NCBI GenBank assembly: GCA_021432635.1
Contig: MU270048.1
Location: 1-64,000 of the forward strand
DNA: 64,000 bases
Direction of reading: 5' to 3'
DNA from: Thozetella sp. PMI_491
Lineage: Eukaryota; Ascomycota; Sordariomycetes; Chaetosphaeriales; Chaetosphaeriaceae
Below are positions 55,602-64,000 of this stretch, piece by piece (positions within the stretch are counted from its first letter, which is position 1; the number at the start of each line of letters is the position of its first letter). The notes under the pieces were generated by a model. The model was not told where the DNA came from, made no database searches, and worked only from the letters and a program-made list of their open reading frames with translations. The position numbers and the translations under genes were made by a program.

Positions 55602-56977
55602 CTAGACGTCATCAGATTTCCTTGGATCGCAGACAGTGATGAATGGCGAGAAACCGCCTGGGTACAGTTAGCTTTATGGTCCTCTGCTAGACGGCAATGT
55701 GTAGCATAATTGGGGACATACCACTGAAGAAGAGCCGGCCCGTGAGGGCATCGTGTAGAACAGTCGTTGTACCTGGGAGCACCTCCCCGTCCCTGTCTTC
55801 GAGCACCTTCTCCCACTTGTACCCGCTATCAACACTGGGATCCCTGCGAATGCGCACCACGCCTGTGGGCGGCGTCGGGCCGAACGGCGCCTTTGTGGAA
55901 GCTAGCATTTTGGCGCCCTGCAGATGTATGGCTGCGTAGATGTCTCCGTTGGCATCTTCCGACAAGTTGTCAATGCCATAGAAGACACCAATGTCGGTTA
56001 GCTTGACTAGTGAGCCGTTCTTCTGAGGTTCGTAGACCTCAATTCCGCCTAGGCTTGAGCTAGGCACGTACAGCCGCCCGTCGCTATGCATGAGCAGCCC
56101 ATTTGGGTAAGCAAGTCCCGGGGACACGACTCTGCAGTCCCCCGCGAAGGTGCAAAAGGTGACGTCTCCTTTGCCCAACATTGCTGCCATTCGAGCCAAC
56201 TTGGAAGCAGGTCAGCAGAACTCTTGCAAGAGCTTGCAGCAAACACCATACCTCTCCGGTCTTGACCTTGCCATGGTCGTTTGTGAGATAAAATCCATCG
56301 TCACCCACTGCGGTAACTCGGTTCGGCGTCGCAATGTGCAAGTGAGCGACCGTACCCATATGGGCGAAGGAGACGTCGTCGCCGGAACGCCCTCTCCTCT
56401 CGAAGATCTCAATCGTGGCGTTGGTCCCGATGCGGGTTTGATCTGGTACATAAGTTCCGGTGGTGGGGTCAACGGAGGGTCCTGCGTTGACAACGAGCAG
56501 CCGGGAGTTCCCGCCTCCGAGCTGTGTCACCGCGAAGCCGTTGAGGGTGAAGTGGCCATCACCCACGGTGCCCGGGAAGTCCGGCGTCTTGACCTCCTGG
56601 AGAGTGATTGCGTCCGAGCCGCTGGCCAAGGCGGGCTGGTCGACGTTCAAGACCACGAAGCCGTCTCTCCGGGACCCGTAGGCAGAGAGGTTGTAGCGGT
56701 TTATGGAGGGATTCCACTGCGTCCTGCCCTCGACGTCCGCACAGGCGAGGTACAGTTCGCGAGTCGAGTCGGACAGCCACATGTCCTCGCAGCCGTGCAG
56801 GCGCGGATGGTCGATGCGGCGGCATTGGTACGGGAAGTCGGAAACGGGCTGCCGATGAGTGCCGAGTCCGTAGCCAAGCTGCACGAGCGTGATGAAACGC
56901 CGTACGGTGGGCAAGAGCTGGAGGCCAATTGCAAAGGCCACGACGGTCACGAGGGCCGCCTTCCCGAGGACCGCCAT
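55602..56977 (-). CDS. Paraoxonase/arylesterase-like calcium-dependent hydrolase
   Basis: Exons 56977-56252, 56199-55722 and 55657-55602 give 419 aa. An N-terminal hydrophobic segment (ALVTVVAFAIGLQLL) looks like an uncleaved signal anchor, as in mammalian PON proteins. The six-bladed propeller is recognisable. HGCEDMWLS corresponds to the paired Glu-Asp calcium ligands. HIATPNRVTAVGDDGFYLTNDHG matches the second calcium loop, LAYPNGLLMHSDG the third, and GIDNLSED the Asp-Asn pair. The last 64-nt intron (GTATGT, CTAACT, CCCAG) joins RLFFSG to GFSPFITVCD, the usual C terminus; without splicing that ending is lost. Family members hydrolyse lactones or aryl esters. The topology suggests the secretory pathway or the cell surface. 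The natural substrate is unknown. Confidence 0.88.
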
Positions 56978-59527
56978 TCTGAAGATGCAAGTAAGTTGGA
57001 TTGCCGGCTCACAGGGAACGTGAAAGATAGAAATTTACATTTGATACTTGGCACGGACGGAGCCTGTTTCTGAAGTGTACCTGGATCTCGTCCGTTCCAG
57101 GATGTAGCTACTAAGCTAAGCTTGTGAAGAGCGGTACCTCGGTAGCTTTGATCTCGTTTCCTCGCCAAGCTGTACCCACCGAGCTTGGTAAAAGCTCCCG
57201 AGATCGTCAGAACCCTCCGAACTCGTTAAAAACTCCCGAGCTCGTTATGAACCCCCCGGCCTCACCCCACAAATTGCCTCGGTTGTTATTTGACTATCTA
57301 CGGGAATGTGGCAAGCCGACCCCATTAGGCCTAGGTCGGCGGCCGCTGAGGGCCCTGTCCTAGGTAATTAATCCGGGGCCTGAGTGTGTGCCGCCTGCAT
57401 CTAACAGGCTGGAGCTGAGGCCACCGCAAACCAGCGAATAGCGGCCAGGCCTGGCTACCTACCTTAACTATAAGCCCCCTGGCAACTGCGTTTGTGTTGC
57501 AGACAAAGCTGAACTGAGAGCAGATGCGATGTTGCATTGGTCAAGCCTCTCTCCCCTCCTTAAAAAATATTCCCACAGCTAATTCCTTTGCTCTGGTTGC
57601 ACTGCTACTTGTCTTCCGTTAGTTCACCCAAGCCAATTGAAGCTCGTTGTTAAGCTCAGAGGCAACGCAGATGCGACAGACTTGGTGTGCCAAAGTTCGC
57701 TGCCTAGCGACTCCCTAACTATCAAGGCATTACGCTATGGGCCAACCTCGAGACATATTAAATAGTCCTCTATATACAGCTTAATTGCGTCAAAGATTTA
57801 CCGTATCAACGAAACTCACGGAAGCTGACTTGGCAGTCCACCACTGGCTAGGATTGTCACGTCCGCGATCGTCGAATTTAACCACTGCTGTTGCAACAGT
57901 TCATCCTGGGGTTAGGGAAAAAAAAATTAGATTTACTGCCTCCCCTCTCCCCGGCCTTTATGACGGAATATACGCAGCCGGCTTTCGAGCAAACCGGGCT
58001 TCCTAACACCCGTCGATACAACAAGCTGAGCGACGTAGGCTTCGAGGAGGCCTGTTGCTGACATGTCTCTAGACAGTGTGATCGGCCACGCTTGTGAGCT
58101 GGCTATAACCATGTCCTGTTCGTTTGGCGGAGAAGCCGAGTTCTTCTGGGTAGATCCCAAAGCCATGCTTTGGCCAATGTAGCGCAGGATCGAGAGAAGG
58201 AGAGTTGGTCTGTTTTGCCCTCTGCCCTGAGCATCCACTACAAGTGGTTTACAGCCCGGCGGTATCCGTCGTAGCAGACAGAGCACCTCTTTCCCTCTTT
58301 TCGTGTCGGTTCCGGTTTCTGTTTCCGATTAAATACGTAGCATTTTGAATTTTGTCCACGGCTTCTACGGGAGTGTGCCAGTTCGCCTCTAGCTTGACCT
58401 TGTTAAGATACACAAATCTAGTAAACTGGACATTGTCAACAGGGGCTGGAAAACAGGACTGGGTCGCTTGCTTCCACGGTTACTTGCCTAGATCTGGGCA
58501 GAGCCATCCAGGCCTAGGAGGACTAGCCACGCCGAGATTGCAACACGAGCCGGGCCAGGGTCAATACGCGCCCCCTTCTTTTCCGGCAAGTCAACCGTGA
58601 ATAGATCGCAGCGCATGAAGCAGTTGCAGATTGAGACCCCAAAAGACACCGTCAGTATGACTTCAGCACGCCCCGAGGAGCTGGGCGGAAGATTGGTAGT
58701 GAGATACTGAGCGAGGTACTGGGCGAGTCAATGGGATAAGGAACTTGTGTACATTCAAGATTCAAGAGGACCGAGATAATTTGAGAAAGCATGAAAATCT
58801 GACCGAAGCTCACGCACGCCTTGGGGAACGTTGGAAGTAACGAACGTCCGTCTTGAGTGTACAGCCATTTCGAAGTGGCAAGTGGCCTGTGAAGTTGGTC
58901 CCACCTTGCCCATTAGTCCTACATCTGACAGGCTGAAAGATGAAGTAAACCATAGTTGGAGGCAAAGTTGAGCTGAGCAGACGCGAAGTTGCACTAGTTG
59001 AGCGAAGATACAAACCAGGCGAGTGTTCAACGTAGGCCGTGTCGCCAGTAGTTGTTCAAGATGAATCAACATGTTAAATGTTTAACTAGTTATTGCCATA
59101 AGTGCATCTAGCTTCTACGGGGCCGACCTCTCTATCCTAGAAGGCGGGCGCACTCCCCGCACCCGTTGCCCTGGTTCTCCGGGAGGTGCGGTCTGAACTG
59201 GAACATCTAGTGGTGGCGGCCTTGCCACTACTGCCTTAGCGTAGTGACGAGTTGGTTAATAGGCCACGGAATGCCGGCTACTGTGGGTCCGGAGCCACTC
59301 CGACCACTCTCGGAGTAGCCCCGGCGCGATACCTGCTTCTCTGCGGATAGAGCCTCAATTATATTCTCGCCGCGGAAGCTCCCCCTTCTCCATCTACGTA
59401 AACTAACCACTGCCAGCCTTCACTCCTGAGCCGCGCAGTCATCTTACGCCCCGACGAAAACTAGGCCGTGTGCACGCCGCGGGGACAGCCTACCTCTAGC
59501 CTCGTCCACGGTACGCTCCGGGGAACC
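56978..59527. other. 2.5 kb intergenic region with a 19-bp tandem repeat
   Basis: This region separates the divergent paraoxonase-like and 2-hydroxyacid dehydrogenase genes. It contains the exact-period tandem repeat at 57181-57256. Open frames are short and lack features, and no transposon signature was seen. Confidence 0.5.
57181..57256 (+). repeat. Four 19-bp tandem repeats
   Basis: Four head-to-tail units of exactly 19 bp lie at 57181-57199, 57200-57218, 57219-57237 and 57238-57256. Each begins gag or gaa, carries (c/t)tcgtta-like centres and ends in c-rich triplets. Units differ at several positions but keep the period without a gap. The array lies about 200 bp upstream of the paraoxonase-like start. 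Confidence 0.85.
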
Positions 59528-60771
59528 ATGAGCGAGATCGGACGCTCTGAGGGCCACGACCCAATTACGGTCGCCGAAATCAAGCAAATCGCCAAGAAGC
59601 GGCTCGACAAACAAGTATGGGACTACTACATCACCGGGGCCGACGAGCAGAAAACTGTTGCGCGCAACGAGGCCATCTATGATCAGTAAGCACAAGCAGA
59701 CCCGGAGCCCGCTCCGACCCCAGTTGGCTGACCGGACTGCGCAGAATCCTGCTCCGCCCCCGCGTCCTGCGGGACGTCTCCGTCGTCGACACGTCAACCA
59801 CGGTTTTCGGAAAGCGCTATGAATTCCCCATCGCCATCGCGCCGAGCGCCTACCAAAGGCTGGTCGGAGACGGCGGCGAGATTGACGTCTGCCGGGCTGC
59901 CCAGAAGATCGGGACGAACTACATCCTCTCGTCTAATGCGACCACCTCGATGGAGGACGTGATGAGCGCGGCCGGCCCTCGTAACAGCAGCTACCCAAGC
60001 GCTTGGTTTCAGCTGTACTTCCTCGGGTCTCGAGAGGTCTCCCAGCAGCTTATCCGCCGAGCAGAGAAGGCCGGGTACGAAGCGCTTGTCCTGACCGTGG
60101 ATGCCCCGGTCCTCGGCAACCGGCTGCATGAAAGAACGACACCGCTCAAGCTGCCTCCCCATCTGTCCCGCGCGAACCTGACGACCGTGAAAGGAAGCGG
60201 GGCCTCCAAGGGCCGCTTGGTGCTCAACGCGAAGACCGCGTCCGAAGCGCGAGAGATCGCCGCGCAGCATGCCGATACACTCATCGACCGCACCTTGGTA
60301 TGGGACGAGATCGTGCCCTGGATCCAGGCGCAGACGTCCCTCAAGCTTCTCGTGAAGGGCATCCTGACGGCTGAGGATGCGGCCAAGGCGGTCCAGGTCG
60401 GCATCGACGGAATAGTGGTGTCGAACCACGGAGGCCGCCAGCTGGATGGGGTCCCGTCGACGCTTGAGGCTCTCCCGGAAGTGGTGGAGGCTGTGCGCGG
60501 GAGGGTACCCGTCATCGTAGACGGGGGCATCACGCGGGGCAGCGACGCCTTTAAGGCGCTCGCGCTTGGGGCTGATCTGTGTCTGATCGGCCGCTCGGCA
60601 CTGTGGGGGCTCGCCTACGATGGTCAGCGGGGTGTCGAGGCCGTCCTGAACATCCTCGAGCGGGAGCTGTCGCGGACCATGGCGTTGATGGGGGCAAACT
60701 CGATCAGCGAGATTTCGAAAGACATGCTCGGCCGAGCTAGGGGCGACGGGTTCGGCATTGCACGGCTCTAG
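59528..60771 (+). CDS. FMN-dependent L-2-hydroxyacid dehydrogenase/oxidase
   Basis: Exons 59528-59685 and 59745-60771 give 394 aa. The 59-nt intron has donor GTAAGC and acceptor GCGCAG. The TIM-barrel FMN family motifs appear in order: DYYITGADEQKT (FMN/substrate tyrosine), LLRPRVLRDVS, FPIAIAPSAYQRL, SSNATTSMEDV, WFQLYFLGS (second tyrosine), LVLTVDAPVLGNR, LLVKGI (lysine), SNHGGRQLDGVPST (catalytic histidine and arginine) and VDGGITRGSDAFKALALGA. These enzymes oxidise glycolate, lactate or longer 2-hydroxyacids to 2-oxoacids. No heme (cytochrome b2) domain or mitochondrial presequence is present, so it is of the soluble glycolate/lactate oxidase type. No C-terminal peroxisomal SKL is seen (the end is GIARL). 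Substrate cannot be decided from sequence. Confidence 0.93.
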
Positions 60772-62579
60772 GCTGCACGGTTACTGGTTATGATGTGCAG
60801 GCATACCGAGATACTCCGGCCTTAGGTGTTTAGTATTTCCCGTTCGGACCGGCACGTCGGGTCGAAGATGGACTGTCGGAGAGGCCCGAAGTGGCTGGTG
60901 GTACCGAGACTGAGCACAAATCTTGCAGATTCGCTATCCGTCCAATGAGGCAGAATAGTGCGACCTGTCCCACCAGACGGCACCGCCGGTACTTATTTGG
61001 TATGGCTAATATTTGACTCAAAGAGGCTGCCTATCCTCGTGATACAAAAGTGAGGCTTTTGTGCTGTTGCCTCCCCCGGGTGCTCGATGTCATCTAGTGT
61101 ATCGTGCAGGCACTAGCTCCAACTCGCTGACTCTTTAAACTGGAGCAAACGAGTACGTGAGTTGTCTGCATCCGTATCTGGAAGAGTGGAATGACGCTGA
61201 GCCTTGTCGATTCAAAGAGGGAACGAGGGGCACTGCTCGCTCTGCATCCATCATGGGTCGGAAGGGTTCCGAGGCTGTCCTCATGTGCAGTTTACAGTAG
61301 CTATACCGGAAGGAACAGTGCTAGTTAGGAATAGAAGCAGCGTATGGTCAGCAGCACAAGGCGCAAGCCTCTTCCGACCAGGGCTACGGAATCCCCCCCC
61401 GCGGATTGCCGCTCGACTCAGTCGTGGCCCGACTTGTCAACCCGCCAGCCTAGACGTGTACTTTGTAGGCGCCAGCACATGCGCATGCAGGCCTGTAGGT
61501 AGCGACCACTCGATCGCTGGAGATCGTAGCCTGTGACCAAAAAGCCTCCTGGGACGCCTGGCACTGAGCAAAGCTCCGCGACCTTCTAGATCGATCGAGG
61601 GGGGAACGAGGCTCTTTTTTCAAGTACGCAAAGTGTCAAAACCAGTGATAGATGGGTTTGGGGTGACGCCCGTTTCGACGGGAGCCAATCAGAGGCCGTC
61701 CCGGCCCGTAGTTGGCGGGCACATGCAGGGGCTGAGGTGAGCTCGTCCCGTGTACGTGCAGATTCGGAGGCCGCCCATGGTAAGTGAGGCTGTGAGGCTT
61801 CGCTCCCGTAGGACTCCGACATGGCTTTTATCCCCCCCCCCATCCCCGAAGGACGCGCTTAGCCGGCAGTTTGCCCCGCGCTGCGCAATCTCTGGCCACC
61901 GTGGCTCAATCGTAGATCTGGCCGTCATCTTTTTTTTGCAAGGCGAACGGAACCGTCCCCGTGGTAACCCACGCGTTCCCGGGACCCTGCGCACCTGCTG
62001 CCTGTCCCGTCGCGCCGCCGCATGACACGTTGGTAACGGCTGGGGTGTACTTGTCTCCTTAAAGCCCGCAAAATCGAGGTAGCCCATATTAGTGCGAATC
62101 ACGGGAGATTTCTTGTCAAAAAATGTATCTAGATTGAGGAGGACGCCTAGCATCTCCCTGGCTACGTGGATACTGCATAAGGCAGGTAGCTATGATTCAA
62201 ACCAAATGTGCCGGAACGCCGTCGCTGGTATACCATCCAAATTTACAACCCTCCCATCCTCTCGTGTGAAACACCTGGGTAGCCTGAGAGTGCCGTCCTC
62301 TCTAGAACTCCGTCATGTTCGTTCGTAGTCGAGACAGACAAGCGCATGCTCTACCGCCGGTGCTGTTGGCCGGACGTTCCCTGGAGAGCGCTGTCGGTGC
62401 CTAAGTGGCGCCCCTATGCTACGCCTGGAAAAAATTGCTTTGAAATCGCCTTCACTGGAGCTGCATGCCATGGGACCCATACTCGACAAGGCCGTGGCAA
62501 ACGCACAAAGGCAAGCCAGCGGCTGTGTCATGGGGAGCCAAGGTCGCCTGTGCGGCGATGCTCGTGGTGACGCGTCTCT
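60772..62579. other. Intergenic, nothing recognised
   Basis: This region lies between the 2-hydroxyacid dehydrogenase and the small minus-strand frame. Short frames on both strands have no features. No repeat longer than simple runs was seen. Confidence 0.5.
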
Positions 62580-63008
62580 TCAGAGCGGCAGTGGGGACCG
62601 AGTGAGGCCCTCGTTGTCCGACAGGTCGGAGACGGTGTCTTCACTGTCCCTGCGGCGGCTGGGCCTTCTCCACTGAGAACTCTTCAGGGTGAAGCGCTGC
62701 CGCTGTCCGGCCGACAGTTCCGAGGTCTTGATACGGGCATTAGCTCGGCACATCAATAGGGCGGTGAGACTACTCACGACTGGCTCGACATCGTCCTTGT
62801 TGAGGTAGATCATGTAGACATTGTGCCGCATCTCCACCCGGAAGGCACCAGATTTGCAAGCTTTGGCCAGCACCTGGCTAAGCTGCCTCTGGCTCACAAA
62901 GTTGGAGTGAACGCGGATGACGGCTCCATGAGGTTGCTTGTTGCGCGGGTCTCCGACTTCGACCCCGTCGGTGTCGCCTACCGCCGCCGCATTGGAGAAC
63001 TGGGACAT
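62580..63008 (-). CDS. Small uncharacterised ORF
   Basis: A 142-aa frame with an ATG start (MSQFSNAAAV) has a balanced composition over HGAVIRVHSNFVSQRQLSQVL, FRVEMRHNVYMIYLNKDDVE and VVSSLTALLMC, suggesting a small alpha/beta domain. The tail is basic and Ser-rich (WRRPSRRRDSEDTVSDLSD). No family is recognised. It looks more protein-like than its competing frames, but support is only compositional. Introns at either end cannot be excluded. Confidence 0.45.
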   Translation of the reverse strand: MSQFSNAAAVGDTDGVEVGDPRNKQPHGAVIRVHSNFVSQRQLSQVLAKACKSGAFRVEMRHNVYMIYLNKDDVEPVVSSLTALLMCRANARIKTSELSAGQRQRFTLKSSQWRRPSRRRDSEDTVSDLSDNEGLTRSPLPL

Positions 63009-64000
63009 TCGAACTGTGCTGATGCGCTGGAGCTGGCTAGTCTACGCAAAGTCCGACGTGGCATGGGCGGTAATGTTTTATATATGTTGCTCTGCAATGA
63101 CGTTGATAGCTAGGCCAAGACTGAGGGCTCCCGGATGCGCGGGGGTCGCGCGTCAGAGGGCATTTGCCTCTTATAGCGGTGTTCATTTCTGAGCGCATGA
63201 TTACCCTGGCCTGGTACCCCAAGTCAGAGGAACGCCGTGCCCCGGAGTGGCTGCGCAGGGGGGAAAGGCTAGGACCAATTTTTGCGCAGTGGGGCGTAAA
63301 TGCACCTTCTCAGGCTGCCTGGATCCATTCCGCCCTTACCCCCCCTTCCCCTTCCCTTTTCCTCAACCACCCTCTGGTACGACCTCAGCTGCATGTGCTG
63401 ATTTCCAACACCGCCTAGTCCACTAAGGAAGCTTCCTTCGTCCGGCTTTTCGCAAAAAGGTGGGGTCAGAGGCCAACTCCGTACACACCTCAAGTACTTT
63501 GGATGCAAGACATGCAAGGTACCCCTCAGGTACCGCTACCACAAGGTACTTGTGCACATGCACTCCTAACGCCACTTCCGCACCGGTCTTCTGGTTCCAA
63601 TACACCAACTGTACATCGCACTACGTATGTATGCAACGCTGCCGCAAGGCCAATTTCGGTCTCAAACTTGGTCACCCTCTAACCGCTCTCCTGCACCCCT
63701 TGAATTGCCGAACCGTACCTCAGCTCCAACCAAGCGACTCAAACGATGCAAGCTAGATACTTCTTCCAGAGGTCTCGTATTACTAGACCCCTGTTTCCCT
63801 AGCTACAGCTTCAGCAAGCCTCGACCGGGCCGAAGCCTCAATCTCGGCCGGGTGTGGACCGTCCACGAATACCCGCAAAGCGAAGTGCCGGGCGGCCTCG
63901 CCCACGAGCAACGTGGTACTCCTGGAGAGGACTCCCAGGGGGCAAACTTCCACCAACCCAGGTTGGCAATGCGAGATGCATTGCCCGCCCCGCACAAACG
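63009..64000. other. Right-end spacer with a possible partial gene
   Basis: No complete gene is present. At the very end, a minus-strand frame (63783 to the window edge) reads TTLLVGEAARHFALRVFVDG and AEIEASARSRLAEAVARE. This could be the last exon of a gene that begins outside the window. I recognise no family, so it is not called as a CDS. Confidence 0.3.

Overview
The window reads as nuclear DNA of a filamentous ascomycete, most likely a Sordariomycete. About twenty protein genes are carried on both strands. Most are broken by short GT..AG introns (45-147 nt, typical donors GTAAGT/GTATGT/GTGAGT, CTAAC- or CTGAC-like branch points, YAG acceptors). The genes include fungal families such as Zn2Cys6 and Yap-like bZIP regulators, a Dal5/Tna1-type permease and small secreted cysteine-rich proteins. 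There are no operons, no CRISPR, and no tRNA or rRNA gene that I could support. Exon coordinates were worked out by hand from reading frame, splice consensus and family motifs; phases were checked so that each joined CDS is a multiple of three.

Layout. 1-1393 has no gene. 1394-1989 is a secreted cyanovirin-N-like (CVNH) lectin. 2174-4738 (-) is a protein kinase with a coiled-coil and Ser/Pro-rich tail. 5510-7517 (-) is a PHO-4/Pho89-type phosphate permease, followed by a 3.9 kb GC-rich spacer that holds a 17-bp minisatellite. 11434-13558 (-) is a Zn2Cys6 regulator. 15632-17696 (+) is a bZIP regulator. 18085-19223 (-) is a LYR-motif protein with a 10-residue repeat tail. 19892-20634 (-) is an Mms2-like ubiquitin E2 variant, divergent from 21251-26821 (+), a Mon2-like Golgi/endosome trafficking scaffold. 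27161-28488 (-) is a mitochondrial stomatin-like protein. 29680-30648 (+) is an all-ankyrin protein. 30959-31420 (-) is a secreted Gly/Ser-rich protein.

From 31421 to 36925 lies a less GC-rich, gene-poor island with coding-like fragments but no intact gene. 36926-38801 (-) is a hexose transporter with a 2.8 kb GC- and homopolymer-rich upstream region. 41592-42416 (-) is an uncharacterised fungal protein, and 43147-43726 (-) a secreted Cys-rich protein. Next comes a suggestive metabolic locus: an ACS-family permease (44559-46102, -), a Zn2Cys6 regulator (47268-49741, +) and a DUF1445/UPF0317 hydro-lyase-like enzyme (49770-50660, -). 52104-52540 (+) is another small secreted protein. 53420-53938 (+) is a small uncharacterised protein, 54085-55137 (-) an F-box protein, 55602-56977 (-) a membrane-anchored paraoxonase-like protein, and 59528-60771 (+) an FMN-dependent 2-hydroxyacid dehydrogenase/oxidase. 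A small uncharacterised ORF lies at 62580-63008 (-), and the window ends in a spacer.

How the genes may work together. Housekeeping functions (phosphate and sugar uptake, ubiquitin signalling, endosomal traffic, mitochondrial maintenance) are interleaved with accessory ones (secreted proteins, permease-regulator-enzyme locus, 2-hydroxyacid oxidation). No large biosynthetic cluster, retroelement or viral copy was recognised. The best candidate for an undescribed unit is the permease/regulator/DUF1445 trio at 44.5-50.7 kb. The four secreted proteins are the best candidates for new ecological or host-interaction functions.
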